The translations under genes were made by a program, and so were the position numbers. Shown here piece after piece: positions 40,433-50,312 of a stretch of DNA of 64,000 nt. Within the stretch, counting starts at the first letter, position 1. Every line of letters begins with the position of its first letter. Under the pieces are notes generated by a model. The model was not told the DNA's origin and did not search any database. It was given only the letters and a program-made list of their open reading frames with translations. Origin of the DNA: Accumulibacter sp. (lineage in GTDB: Bacteria; Pseudomonadota; Gammaproteobacteria; Burkholderiales; Rhodocyclaceae); NCBI RefSeq assembly GCF_023806625.1, contig NZ_JAMTDX010000027.1, positions 62,001 to 126,000 on the forward strand. The letters are read 5' to 3'.

Positions 40433-41158
40433 TCAAAATCGAGCCCGCAGGGCAACGAACTGGTCGCCCGAACCTTCCGCTCGAACCTCCAGTGTCGGGC
40501 TGATGGACATCAGATAGGCGAGCGGCTGACCGAGCAGAAACGGATAGAGCACGGCCGTCGATTGCAGCGTGGCAAGCGCCATGGCCTTGCCCTGGTAACG
40601 CAACGCCGCCTCGATGAGCCACGCGACGCTCCGCTGATCAGTCAGCTCCCTGGCCGCCAATCGCACCAGCCGCTTGCCCTTCTCGACGCGCGCAACGGCG
40701 CCCCAGTTCGCCTGAGTCTGGAGCACAGCCTGCGTGGCTCGCTTCGTGACTTCACGGTCGCCATAGACCTCACTCATGCGGCGGTGAACTTCGGCAACCG
40801 AGCAATCGCCCTGGATCGATGTGAGTCGGCCGGTGAACTCGGCGACCCTACCGAAGTAGGGATAGGCGGCAAGCGCCGCGCCCCAAGCAAATGGGGCGAC
40901 GTCGGCGGGGGCTTTGGCGCCGGCGAAAAGCCTCACGCCGCGGCCGATGAAGTCAACGAGGTCAGCCCTGGGTTCCAGCACGAGCGCATTCAGCTTCGTT
41001 TGGGTCTTGGCCAGCGCTTCCTTGCCCAGACCTGCGGCCTTCAGCTGCGCACTGAGCTCTTCCAGGCTGCCCTTCTCCGCGCGCACCCCGACTGCGGCCG
41101 CCACCCAGTCGATCCGGATGAACCGGTCGAAGCCAATCTGAGGGGCTTTCGCGATCAT
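40433..41158 (-). CDS. brxA: BREX protein BrxA
   Basis: 241 aa, five bases after pglZ, in the position brxA has in type 3 BREX. The central helices (SVAEVHRRMSEVYGDREVTKRATQAVLQTQANWG) fit the winged-helix core of the DUF1819/BrxA family, which binds DNA. BrxA is part of the phage-defence complex but its exact step is unknown. Assignment rests on size, order and this helix pattern; the sequence itself diverges from better known type 1 BrxA. Confidence 0.72.
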   Translation of the reverse strand: MIAKAPQIGFDRFIRIDWVAAAVGVRAEKGSLEELSAQLKAAGLGKEALAKTQTKLNALVLEPRADLVDFIGRGVRLFAGAKAPADVAPFAWGAALAAYPYFGRVAEFTGRLTSIQGDCSVAEVHRRMSEVYGDREVTKRATQAVLQTQANWGAVARVEKGKRLVRLAARELTDQRSVAWLIEAALRYQGKAMALATLQSTAVLYPFLLGQPLAYLMSISPTLEVRAEGSGDQFVALRARF

Positions 41159-41163
41159 GCGAT

Positions 41164-43158
41164 TCAGCTCACATTGCTCACTTTGACGAACGGCACCATC
41201 AGCTCTTCGATCGAGATGCCGCCATGCACGACCGCCTGCTCGCCATGCGGCATGAAGGCAGTTCGTTGGCCGGCGAACAGGGTCAAGAAGTTCGCGGGCA
41301 GCCCAGCGATTTCCAGGCGGTAGCTATTGGGGTTCGACGCGGCCGACTCCGCCGCCAGCGCTTCGCTGCGGTACGTCCGCACGCGCTCGCCACGCATCTC
41401 TGCAGCCACGCCCTGCTTGGGGCGCCCCTGTCCTACTGCCTCGACGTTGCCGTGGTCGGCAGTCAGGTAGACGTGAAAGCCTTTGCTGGTTAGCCGGTCA
41501 AGCAGGCGCTCGACGAAGCCCGTCTCACACCAGCTCTCGATCTGAGCAGCGATTCCGCGCTTCCCAAGCGCCGCGCCGTGCACGATCTCGTCGACCGTAT
41601 CGACCACGATCCCCGCCACCTTCAGCACGGAGTTGCTCAACGCAGCGTCCAGATCATCCAACTGGTCATTGCGCTTGATGCCCTTGCGGTACAGGACCTC
41701 GTTCGCCCGCAGCCCCTGGTCTTGCCAGAACCGCGCCCACTGATTCGGCTCGGGTGCGGTCGACTCGATCGTGTCCGCAAATTCCCGCGGCTTGAGCCCC
41801 GAGAAAATCGCTTGTCGAGAAACCGATGTCAGCGTCGGCAACCAGGCAAAGCACGCCGCTTCATCGAAAGCGATCTTCGGCGCACGCTTGGCCAGGGCCT
41901 CTCGAATCTGCACCCACTGATCGATCGCCAACCCATCGAACACGAGCAATGCGATCTTGTCTTCACCGGCGCCGCGCCGCATGGAGAGGAAGCGCGGGAT
42001 GTGGTGGACCATGATCGGTCCTTTCGCCACGGGCAGCGACGGCAGATCGGCGTAGTGCTTGCCAGTCCACTGCCGTAGGCTTTCATCGGCCGAGGTCTGC
42101 AGGTCGACGATGGCGGCCCGCAGGCCCTCGGCACGGACCGAATCCAGCGCATGGAAGCGGGCCAGCACCTCGCCAAATTTCCGCGCCGTGCTGGTCCAGT
42201 CGCGGAACGACGACGTGACGGTGGGCAGCGTCTGATGGAGACTCTTGATGCCATCCTCCACCAAGTTCCGCAGTGCCAGCGGATCTTGAATGATGCCGAC
42301 TTTGGCCCATTCCGGAATCGTCGGCAGCGCGCCCCGGACGGCCAACGGATGCAGCAGACCATCCAGGAACATGGAATCGACGATCACACGCACGTCCGGG
42401 TGCTCGAAGGGCAGCTCCACCTTCCCGGCAAACTCAGGAGCCGGCGGTTCCCCGGCGCGCGTGCCATCAACGCCCCGATCCGACAGATACCGGTACCAGG
42501 CATCCTGAACTACCCGCAACAGCGTCGCCTTTGAGCAGAACAGCTCGCTCAGGGGCAAGGCTTTGAATGCCGGGATGTCGCCAAGCACCTGTGCAACGTG
42601 ATCGCCCAGCATTGACGGGAGCGCCTCCTCCCGGTAATGCAAACGCAGCAGCTCTCGCCAGAGATCCTCGGGGCGCGAGATCAGGTGGGGACTGATCCTG
42701 AAGATGTGGGTCAGGATGAACTCTTTGGTCGCCGACTCCCCAAGGGACTGCGCTGCGTGCCGAGCCTGCGCGGCATAGAGCGCCTCGTGATGCTCCGGCC
42801 CGATCTGCCGAACGACCGTGTAGCTGAGCTTCGGAAACAGATTGGCCAGACTCACGCTGACCCGCCGCGCCCGACTCAGGTAGTCCCACGGCAGATCGCT
42901 GACGCTGGTGCCGCGCAGATGCAGGATCAGCGCCTTTGACGGTCCGTCTTGACCGAGATCCCACGCGGCTCTGTAACGCTCCTCGTACTCAGCGCGGAAC
43001 ACGACCGAGTCTTCGAAGGGCAGCAGTTCAAAGCCGCGCTCGCGCAGCCCCGACAGGACGCGCTCGTCCAGCAGCACGTTGTCCGGGTCAGCGGCGATCC
43101 ACAGTCGGGCGAGGTCCGCCGTGAACTCCTTCAGGATGCGGTCGATCCACGCACTCAT
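41164..43158 (-). CDS. pglZ: BREX protein PglZ (alkaline-phosphatase superfamily)
   Basis: 664 aa from ATG 43158, overlapping the brxHII stop as ATGA. The C-terminal PglZ domain carries alkaline-phosphatase-like metal motifs: LLVFDGLAIDQW near residue 395, the TSVSRQAIFSG stretch and LTADHGN near residue 560. The N-terminal half (AWIDRILKEFTADLARLWIAADPDNVLLDE) is the usual BREX-type extension with a sensor-like layout. PglZ is a core gene of every BREX type and acts with PglX on DNA marking and phage arrest. Confidence 0.9.
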   Translation of the reverse strand: MSAWIDRILKEFTADLARLWIAADPDNVLLDERVLSGLRERGFELLPFEDSVVFRAEYEERYRAAWDLGQDGPSKALILHLRGTSVSDLPWDYLSRARRVSVSLANLFPKLSYTVVRQIGPEHHEALYAAQARHAAQSLGESATKEFILTHIFRISPHLISRPEDLWRELLRLHYREEALPSMLGDHVAQVLGDIPAFKALPLSELFCSKATLLRVVQDAWYRYLSDRGVDGTRAGEPPAPEFAGKVELPFEHPDVRVIVDSMFLDGLLHPLAVRGALPTIPEWAKVGIIQDPLALRNLVEDGIKSLHQTLPTVTSSFRDWTSTARKFGEVLARFHALDSVRAEGLRAAIVDLQTSADESLRQWTGKHYADLPSLPVAKGPIMVHHIPRFLSMRRGAGEDKIALLVFDGLAIDQWVQIREALAKRAPKIAFDEAACFAWLPTLTSVSRQAIFSGLKPREFADTIESTAPEPNQWARFWQDQGLRANEVLYRKGIKRNDQLDDLDAALSNSVLKVAGIVVDTVDEIVHGAALGKRGIAAQIESWCETGFVERLLDRLTSKGFHVYLTADHGNVEAVGQGRPKQGVAAEMRGERVRTYRSEALAAESAASNPNSYRLEIAGLPANFLTLFAGQRTAFMPHGEQAVVHGGISIEELMVPFVKVSNVS

Positions 43159-45992
43159 GCGCGATGGCCCTCGGCTGCGAAGCCATTGGCCAGCCCCGCC
43201 TTGCCCGCCTCCGGCCCGATCCTGAGCATCAGCACCGCGTTGAGGTCCGGCACGCTGGCCTCGGCATCGTCCAACGCGGCCATTCGCGCCTGATGTTCGG
43301 CATCCAGGCGCTTGCGCCGATGCTCGCGCACCTGCGGCAACCCGATCCGGCCGATCGCCTGGTATCGCGCGTCGTACGCGTAGCGGGCACGCTCGCGCTC
43401 GTCCTTCAGCCGAGCACGATGTTCCTCCAGCAGACTGGAGAACAGGCGCTCTCCCTGGGCCCTGGCCGCCGTTGTCGAGGTGTCGAACCACGCGGCCGAT
43501 TCCGTGGTGGTGCTCTTGCCGTGGATGTCGATGGCCTCGGTGAGCAGCAGATCCCAGATGCGCTTGGCGGTCGGCACAAAGGTGCGCCCGTCGTCCGTGG
43601 CGAACACCGGCAGAAAGCGCTTGCGGCTGAACCCCGGCGCCGACAGGCTGATCTCCCACAAGGACCACACGCCCGCAATTCCGTCCGGTAGCCCACTCAC
43701 CTTGACGCACGGCAGCGGTTGCCCGGCCACCCATCGGGGCAGTTCACTGATGACAGCCCGCGCGCGGGGATCTTCCAGCGTCACCCATTCCAACTCCGGG
43801 TTCTGCTCGGCCGTGCGCGCGTCGAAGCACACCCTGGGCGACTCGCTGCCATCCGCCCACCGCACGCGCCAAGCCTCACCGCTCTTGACTGCCGCGCCAC
43901 CCCGGGCCGGCAAACCGGTCGTGATCGCGCGCTCCAGCCAGAACTGCGCCGGGTGGTCGCGCCACTTGCGGGCGTCGTCCGGCTCCAGGGCGTGAGTGTC
44001 GGCGAGCAAGCCGCTGTTCTTGCGCGCTTCCGCTAGCTTGTCGCGCACCTGGTTGATCGCCGCGTCGCACTCCTTCTCGATGGATGCCGGGTCCTGAAGT
44101 CCGTGCACGAACAGCTCGTCGAAGATCGGCTCCGCTTCCACCGAGTCCATCACGTCGGAGGCCTTGTCGACCCCGAACTCCTCGGCGATGACCGCGAGCT
44201 TCTCTTCGAGCACCTGGCGGACGCGGTGCTCGACGGTGTCTTCGAGCACGAAGTTGATGGCCCGGACCACGTGCTGCTGGCCGATCCGGTCCACGCGCCC
44301 GATGCGCTGCTCCAGCCGCATCGGGTTCCACGGCATGTCGAAGTTGACGATGACGTGACAGAACTGCAGGTTCAGGCCCTCGCCCCCGGCGTCGGTGGAG
44401 ATCAGTACCCGCTTGTCGCCAGCGAACGCCTGCTGCGCCTTGGCGCGGGCATCGAGATCCATGCCGCCATTGAGCAGCGCAATCGAGAAACCCCGGCTTT
44501 CGAGGAAGCCCGCCAGCATCGCCTGTGTCGGCACGAACTCGGTGAAGACCAGCACCTTGAGCGCCGGGTCGTTCTCCTCCTGCTGCAGCTTGTAGATCAG
44601 CTCCAGCAGGGCCTCGGCCTTGGCATCGGTGCCTTGTGCTTCGGTTTCGCGCGCCAGGTTCAGCAGCAGGTCGACTTCCGCCTTCTCCTGTGCCCACCCG
44701 GCTGCCTGAACAGCGATGTCCACCTGACTCTGCCCATCCAACTCGGCCCATTCGTCTATCTCCGCGGCATCAAAAAGGTTGGCCTGCGGCTGCGGGGAGT
44801 CGAGCAGTGCCTGCCGCTTCTCCAGCGTCGTGCGGATCGCCGCCGTGCTCGAGGTCACCAGTCGCTGCATCAGGATCATCAAGAACCCGATGTGGCGCTG
44901 CTTGGCCGCGAGCGCCTGGTTGTACCCGTGGCGCACGTAGTCGGTGACGGCCTCGTACAGGCGCTGTTGCGCTCCATGGCGGTCCTGCCAGGCGACCGCG
45001 TGCAGCCGTGTCACACGAGGCTTGAAGAGCGGCCGGCCCTCCGCGTCAATCGCGACGCGCTTCTCGGTGCGGATGACAAAGGGCCGCACCCGGTCCTGCG
45101 TGACGCTGCCTTCGTCGGGGAACGAGTCCCGGTCGACCAGCTGCATCAGACGCAGGAACTGGTCCGTTTTCCCCTGGTGCGGCGTCGCAGACAGCAGCAA
45201 CAGGTACGGTGCCGCTTCTGCCAGTGCAGCCCCCAGCTTGTACCGGGCCACCTGATCGGTGCTGCCGCCCATGCGGTGAGACTCGTCAATGATGACCAGG
45301 TCCCACGACGCCGAGACCAGGTCTTCGAAGCGCTCGCGGTTGTAGTTGTTGAGTTGCTCCAGGCTCCATCCCCGCCGCCCCTCGATCGGCTTGACCGAGT
45401 CCAGCGAGCAAATCACCTGATCGTGCAGCCGCCAGAGGTTTTCCTCGTCATTGCGCCACTGCCGGAAGGCGGCCAACTCGGCCGGGTCGATGTGCTGCAG
45501 CTTCTCGCCGAAGTGCAAGCGCATCTCGGCCTGCCACTGACGTACCAGGCCCTTAGGCGCCACCACCAGGATGCGACGTGCCATTCCGCGCAGCTTCAGT
45601 TCGCGCAGGATCAGCCCGGCCTCGATCGTCTTGCCCAGACCCACTTCGTCGGCCAGCAGGTAGCGGATCCGGTGCTGGCTCATCGCGCGGTTGAGCGCGT
45701 AGAGCTGGTGCGGCAGGGGAACGACCGAAGACTGAATCGGCGCGAGGAGCAGGTTGTCCTCCAGCGCGTCGAGCAGCTTGGCCGCGGCCGCGGTATGAAG
45801 GATGTGATTGACCGATGGCTGGACGCTCTCCAGCGCGCTCAGTTCGTTCGAGCGGGCTCGCACGACCGCATCCTTGGCCGGCAGCCAGACGCGGTAGATC
45901 TCCTCGCCCCATACGTCCTGACGATCGACTATCCGGCAGGGTGATGCCAGTCGTGTGTGCCAGCACCACGCACCAATGACCAAATAACTCAT
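43155..45992 (-). CDS. brxHII: BREX type 3 helicase BrxHII (SNF2/SF2)
   Basis: 945 aa from ATG 45992 (MSYLVIGAWCWHTRLASP). SF2 motifs in order: LADEVGLGKTIEAGLIL (I), VIIDESHRMGG (II), LLLSATPHQGKT (III), VFTEFVPTQ (IV), ISTDAGGEGLNLQFCH (V) and EQRIGRVDRIGQQ (VI), with the RapA-like HepA layout. The C-terminal third is alpha-helical and charged. Helicases of this type are found in type 3 and 5 BREX. Its start overlaps the end of the nuclease-like gene by ATGA, its end overlaps pglZ. Confidence 0.9.
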   Translation of the reverse strand: MSYLVIGAWCWHTRLASPCRIVDRQDVWGEEIYRVWLPAKDAVVRARSNELSALESVQPSVNHILHTAAAAKLLDALEDNLLLAPIQSSVVPLPHQLYALNRAMSQHRIRYLLADEVGLGKTIEAGLILRELKLRGMARRILVVAPKGLVRQWQAEMRLHFGEKLQHIDPAELAAFRQWRNDEENLWRLHDQVICSLDSVKPIEGRRGWSLEQLNNYNRERFEDLVSASWDLVIIDESHRMGGSTDQVARYKLGAALAEAAPYLLLLSATPHQGKTDQFLRLMQLVDRDSFPDEGSVTQDRVRPFVIRTEKRVAIDAEGRPLFKPRVTRLHAVAWQDRHGAQQRLYEAVTDYVRHGYNQALAAKQRHIGFLMILMQRLVTSSTAAIRTTLEKRQALLDSPQPQANLFDAAEIDEWAELDGQSQVDIAVQAAGWAQEKAEVDLLLNLARETEAQGTDAKAEALLELIYKLQQEENDPALKVLVFTEFVPTQAMLAGFLESRGFSIALLNGGMDLDARAKAQQAFAGDKRVLISTDAGGEGLNLQFCHVIVNFDMPWNPMRLEQRIGRVDRIGQQHVVRAINFVLEDTVEHRVRQVLEEKLAVIAEEFGVDKASDVMDSVEAEPIFDELFVHGLQDPASIEKECDAAINQVRDKLAEARKNSGLLADTHALEPDDARKWRDHPAQFWLERAITTGLPARGGAAVKSGEAWRVRWADGSESPRVCFDARTAEQNPELEWVTLEDPRARAVISELPRWVAGQPLPCVKVSGLPDGIAGVWSLWEISLSAPGFSRKRFLPVFATDDGRTFVPTAKRIWDLLLTEAIDIHGKSTTTESAAWFDTSTTAARAQGERLFSSLLEEHRARLKDERERARYAYDARYQAIGRIGLPQVREHRRKRLDAEHQARMAALDDAEASVPDLNAVLMLRIGPEAGKAGLANGFAAEGHRA

Positions 45993-46498
45993 GCGCTGAG
46001 TCGGTTGACGGGATACTGGGGCAACGCCTTGTTCCACGCCTCGATATTCATGACTGCACAGCCCGCTACAAACGGCCTTTTCCATGGTTTGTCACCAGGA
46101 CCCAGAACAGGGATTTGCCGCCTTAGTGCGTCCGTCCTGGCCAATAACTCCGCTTCCGTCAAAACACCCGCACCAATCAGTACGAGGTAGTAGATCGGCT
46201 TGGAAACACGACCGGATCCAAACTCATAGAGAAACGAGTCGCGATACTTTGCTTTGAGCTTGTTATCCAAGACGCCACTGCGATATTCCTCCATGAAGAG
46301 CTGCTGTCTCTCAGGTGCGGCAGCCGGATCATCGGGATCTTTGAATTCGATGAACAGAATCCGGTCATCCAATTCAACAATGAAATCCACAGCCTTCATG
46401 CAATGGCTCAGGCCGTGGGTCGATCCGTCATCGAACTTGCGGCCTGTTACGCCTGCGGGCAGCGTAATCTGCAAATCTCTCTCAGAGAGCACATTCAT
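45989..46498 (-). CDS. Predicted PD-(D/E)XK-type nuclease embedded in the BREX operon
   Basis: 169 aa. The stretch VDFIVELDDRILFIEFKDP (about residues 37-55) has the restriction-endonuclease fold pattern: Asp after a first strand, then hydrophobic strand with E-F-K. The N-terminal GRKFDDGSTHGLSHCMKAVDF supplies a plausible upstream Glu/Asp helix. It is translationally joined to the ATPase gene before it and the helicase gene after it, each by ATGA. Sampled lines here are 53-57% GC against about 72% in the sampled brxHII line. Not a recognised BREX subunit. Nuclease activity is predicted from a short motif only. Confidence 0.6.
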   Translation of the reverse strand: MNVLSERDLQITLPAGVTGRKFDDGSTHGLSHCMKAVDFIVELDDRILFIEFKDPDDPAAAPERQQLFMEEYRSGVLDNKLKAKYRDSFLYEFGSGRVSKPIYYLVLIGAGVLTEAELLARTDALRRQIPVLGPGDKPWKRPFVAGCAVMNIEAWNKALPQYPVNRLSA

Positions 46499-47529
46499 TC
46501 GACCAACCCTCCGAGGCTACGCTTCAGTTCACGGTCGTACAGATCACTGAATGTCCCGGCGATTGCATTGGGATCAATGCCGGTGTAGCTGTCGCTGGCG
46601 TTGGCCACGACCGCCTTCTGTTCATCCCGATAGAGCGAGATGTAGCGGATGGCGTCGCCCTTTCTCTGGCGCAGATCGAACTCCTTGAGCAGCACGTAAT
46701 TGTGGGTGGTCAGGAAAACCTGCACCCCAAGCCGATGCAGGGCCAGAATGATTTCGACTACCTCGCCCATGAGCGAAGGGTTCAGGTTGGCCTCCGGCTC
46801 GTCCCAAAAGAGGACTGAGCCAGACAGCAGCGTTCCGTTCTGGATCAGCAACCAGACCAGGGCCAGCTTGCGCATCCCCTCGGCGAGCAGGGTGAACTCC
46901 AATTCGCCCTGGCTGTTTCGCAGAAAGAAGTACTCGCCTTTGGCCACCACCTTGCCCTCTATGGCCTTTTGAATGGTCGTCAGCAGCTGTTGACGGTTTG
47001 CTGCGATTGGGCCTTTTAGAGTAGGAAGGAATGCCTTCTTGATGATGTCGACATAGACATCTTCGAAAGCAATCTCCCGTTTCGATGCCGTAGCCAGAAA
47101 ACCGGGAGCGTGGGCAAGCATCTCCTTGACCGGAATGTAGGCGGATTCAAGCCCGGCTCCCTGCCATTTCGTTTCTCCCGTGACGCGCACATCCTTGACG
47201 TCTGCTTTCTGGTTATCAATGACCGCCTTGAGCTTGGCGCCATCATCTCGCGTGACCGTAATCTCGGCAGCGGGCAAACCCTGTTGACGGCGTATCAAAC
47301 GCGTCATACGTGCCTGATAGGGGTTAAAGACGCCTAGCAACTTGCGGGCAAAACCCTTTTCTTGATCCTCGCCGGTGGTTATCGCCGTTGCAGCATAGAG
47401 GACCTTGAGCAGATGGGTCTTGCCCGTACCGTTGGCACCAATGACGACATTGACGCCTGGCGATAGCGCCTGGTCCAGCTTGGCGAATGCCGTGAAGTTC
47501 TCCAGCTTGATATGATTGATTTTGCTCAT
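46495..47529 (-). CDS. AAA/ABC-type ATPase (RecF/OLD-like) embedded in the BREX operon
   Basis: 344 aa from ATG 47529 (MSKINHIKLENFTAFAKLD), overlapping pglX by ATGA. Walker A GANGTGKTH (about residues 33-41), an ABC-like signature region LAEGMRKLALVWLL, Walker B LFWDEPEANLNPSL and the H-loop TTHNYVLLKEFD: the layout of AAA_15/AAA_21 ATPases such as those of Septu, PARIS (AriA) and OLD. No Toprim or nuclease domain is fused; the nuclease candidate is the next gene. It is not one of the named BREX genes. Such ATPases usually sense a phage trigger and activate a partner effector. Confidence 0.8.
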   Translation of the reverse strand: MSKINHIKLENFTAFAKLDQALSPGVNVVIGANGTGKTHLLKVLYAATAITTGEDQEKGFARKLLGVFNPYQARMTRLIRRQQGLPAAEITVTRDDGAKLKAVIDNQKADVKDVRVTGETKWQGAGLESAYIPVKEMLAHAPGFLATASKREIAFEDVYVDIIKKAFLPTLKGPIAANRQQLLTTIQKAIEGKVVAKGEYFFLRNSQGELEFTLLAEGMRKLALVWLLIQNGTLLSGSVLFWDEPEANLNPSLMGEVVEIILALHRLGVQVFLTTHNYVLLKEFDLRQRKGDAIRYISLYRDEQKAVVANASDSYTGIDPNAIAGTFSDLYDRELKRSLGGLVE

Positions 47530-50312
47530 GTTCCGCTCTCCGCTCTTGTCAGCGCCTGGTCGTACCACAGAAGCAGTTTCTCGTCTTCCTGCAACGCGTC
47601 TTCGGGAATCTTCTGGGCTACCTTGATGATGGTCGTGTAGTCCTTGCGGCCCCACGCGACCTTGAACCCCGCACGCAGCACCTCCAGCCGGAACTCCTTG
47701 AGCTTGCGACCTGTCGCACCGACGTAGACATCGAACTCCTTCAGCAGCGCCTTCTCGCGCTTCTTCTCCAAGTCCTGCGCCTTGTTCGGGTCGGGCACAT
47801 ACCAGCGGTCTTGCGCTTTGGCGACGAGGCGCGGGTCGTTTTTCTCCAGCCCGCGCAGGTCGTGGTAGTTGGTGGAGAGGTAGCGGTGAATCTGGCTGGG
47901 CACTTCCCCGGCGCCCTCGAAGCGCAGGAAGTTGGCTTCCAGCAGCGCCGAGAGTTCCGGGCGGGTTTCGTGCTTCTTCCAGCCCGCGCCCAGTTGCTTG
48001 ATGAACTCCGGGTGGATGTCCTGATAGGTGGAAGGCCGCGCCTTCAGGTAGTCCGCCGCCCAGTCGATGGCGCTGCGCTCGTCGGAGACGAACAATTCCA
48101 TCTGCGGCGCTTGCGCGGTCTGCGCGCGCTTCTTGTCGTATTCGGTGACTTGCTCCGGAAGGAAGACCATGCCGTCGCGGTCGGGGAAGCGGCTGCGGAT
48201 GCTGATCTGGAACTCGTCGTTCGAGAGCGGCACGGGCGAATCATGACGCACGAACCACGCGACCATGCGGTCATAGATGCGGCGCGGGTCGCGCTCGATG
48301 ATGAACTCCAGTTCGCCGTTCTTGACCTTGGTGACGGACAGTTGCCGCAAGTGCGTCTGCACGAAGTCCCACGCCGATTCGACCGTCGCACCACTCTTTG
48401 TAAAACGTTCTTCCAGCCCGCCGTTGGGCTTGTAAACGGAGATGACCAAATCCTGCTTGACGGTGTTGGGCGACATCACCTGCTGGAAGCTGCCTTGCAC
48501 CTTGTCCAGCGCCGTGACTTCGGCAACCACGAAGCCGGTCTGCTGCAAGGCCACTTGAATGGCGTTCCACACCGCCGCCTTGCTGTTGGAGAACACCACC
48601 GTCATCCAACGACCCGGCTTGAGCACGCGGAAATACTCCGCGAAGCAGCTATACATCAGGTGCTGATACTCAGGGACTCCCTTTTGTCGAACACGATCAA
48701 TGATTGCTTCAGGTTTTGGATCGGTCTTGACGCCATGCCACGACTCAACCAAGAAGTTCAGGTCTGCGTAATAGATATTTTCACCGAATGGCGGATCGGT
48801 GAAGATGTAATCAACCGACTCATCTGGTGACGGGAGTCGCGCTGCCGTTCCGCAAGTAATGACGCTGAAGTTATTGGTTGTTTTGTATGTCGCGAAGACT
48901 TTAGCCAAGCGTCCAAGTCTGTTTGAAAGGTTGTACCAAGGAGAAACCTCAGACGTATGCGACGGAACATAGTAAACGCCGGACAGATACTGGTTCACAT
49001 TGGAACTCTCAGTTCGCCCGTGCATTAGGGTCTTATACCGATTTAGGACAGACATCCCCCATATCGCCTGCTCTACGAGAAATAAGAGCATGTTCCTTGT
49101 CCGAGGCTCTGGGTGGGACTTTGCCTTTCTCCAAAGCAACGCCATCGCCTGCGCCGCGCGCGGGAGAAATAGATAATGGATGGCCGCGGTATTGGTCGTT
49201 TTCATGCGACCAACCCTAGACATCTGGCTGTCTGGAAAGCGATCCGTGGGCACGTCTGGCGGCAGTGGTAGTGCTGCGATCTTAGCCACTCTATCCAGAT
49301 CAGCCTTATCCGGCTTTTTGGTATATGCCGTCTTGCCAACCTTGTAAGAAATCAAAGCAGGCACGCGCTTCGGACGCTTATCGGGCTGCCCGGTCGCCGG
49401 ATCAATGAACGTCTCGAATTGCAGATCCATCTGCTCTTTCTTGGCCTGCGCACCGCAATGGGGGCACGTCAGCACATCTGCGATTTCCTTCGTTTCCTCA
49501 TCCAGCGCCGCATCGGTGAACACGATTTCGCCCGCACACGACGGGCACGCCAGAACTTCGCTCCATACCGTGTAGTCAATTCGAGCAATCGTCTTGCCAT
49601 CGCTGTGCAGCGTTTCGTACATCCAGCCGATGTCCTGCTCCACGGCCTTGAGCAGTTGTTTGCCCGCCTGGGCGAAGGCATCCACATCGAAGGGAATGTT
49701 GTAGTTCGCGCCGATGAAGGTGGCGGCGGGCGACAGGTCGTTCAGCACCGCGCGGCGTGCGCCCCACTGGGGCGCGGCGCGGCCTTCTTTCTTCCACGCC
49801 TGTTCCAGCTCGAACCGGTAGCTGTTTGGTGCCGTGCCGCACCACTGCGCCGCCACGCCGGTCATGCCCGAACCGGCAAAGCCGTCCAGCACCACGTCGC
49901 CCGGCTGGGTGTAGTGCAGGATGGACGGCACGATGGCCAGGTGCGGCACCTTGGTGTGGTAGCTGTGCGCCTTGTAGATGGCATCGGTCTTGCCCACGCT
50001 GACATCAATCGCCAGCGGCTCGCGGCTGTATTTCACCGCCGGGTCGTAGGGCTTGCCGTAGTGCGCCACAAACTCCGCCAGCCACGGGTTCGGGCAGGCG
50101 GTGTAGTACGGTGGATCGGACATGGCGAGGATGGCCTCAATCGTGCCTTGCGGAAAACCTTCCTGCTGGCGGAAGGCCGGGTCTTGTAGCTTCTCGGCCA
50201 GCAGCGCGAGGAAATGCGCACGCCGTGCGTCGTCGCTGGCGAAGGTCTGGCCGAGGCATTCGACGGGGCCGGTGGTGGACGAGGCTGCGCTCGCGGAAAA
50301 CATGTCAGACAT
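47526..50312 (-). CDS. pglX: BREX type 3 adenine-specific DNA methyltransferase PglX (DUF1156/PglXI type)
   Basis: 928 aa from ATG 50312, chosen for its GAGGAAG ribosome site; it overlaps the stop of the upstream 447-aa gene by eight bases. MMKK at 50342 is a weaker alternative. SAM-binding motif LDGFAGSGMTGVAAQ near residue 150; catalytic-type motifs AMSDPPYYT near residue 65 and FTDPPFGENIYYADL further on; a zinc ribbon CPSCAGEI...CPHCGAQ sits between. This is the methylase that marks host DNA in BREX. The gene has stretches visibly richer in A/T (around 48.6-49.2 kb). Confidence 0.87.
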   Translation of the reverse strand: MSDMFSASAASSTTGPVECLGQTFASDDARRAHFLALLAEKLQDPAFRQQEGFPQGTIEAILAMSDPPYYTACPNPWLAEFVAHYGKPYDPAVKYSREPLAIDVSVGKTDAIYKAHSYHTKVPHLAIVPSILHYTQPGDVVLDGFAGSGMTGVAAQWCGTAPNSYRFELEQAWKKEGRAAPQWGARRAVLNDLSPAATFIGANYNIPFDVDAFAQAGKQLLKAVEQDIGWMYETLHSDGKTIARIDYTVWSEVLACPSCAGEIVFTDAALDEETKEIADVLTCPHCGAQAKKEQMDLQFETFIDPATGQPDKRPKRVPALISYKVGKTAYTKKPDKADLDRVAKIAALPLPPDVPTDRFPDSQMSRVGRMKTTNTAAIHYLFLPRAAQAMALLWRKAKSHPEPRTRNMLLFLVEQAIWGMSVLNRYKTLMHGRTESSNVNQYLSGVYYVPSHTSEVSPWYNLSNRLGRLAKVFATYKTTNNFSVITCGTAARLPSPDESVDYIFTDPPFGENIYYADLNFLVESWHGVKTDPKPEAIIDRVRQKGVPEYQHLMYSCFAEYFRVLKPGRWMTVVFSNSKAAVWNAIQVALQQTGFVVAEVTALDKVQGSFQQVMSPNTVKQDLVISVYKPNGGLEERFTKSGATVESAWDFVQTHLRQLSVTKVKNGELEFIIERDPRRIYDRMVAWFVRHDSPVPLSNDEFQISIRSRFPDRDGMVFLPEQVTEYDKKRAQTAQAPQMELFVSDERSAIDWAADYLKARPSTYQDIHPEFIKQLGAGWKKHETRPELSALLEANFLRFEGAGEVPSQIHRYLSTNYHDLRGLEKNDPRLVAKAQDRWYVPDPNKAQDLEKKREKALLKEFDVYVGATGRKLKEFRLEVLRAGFKVAWGRKDYTTIIKVAQKIPEDALQEDEKLLLWYDQALTRAESGT

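Noticed and set aside
44103-45944. 613-codon open frame on the plus strand
   Set aside because: Antisense to brxHII, which has all helicase motifs.
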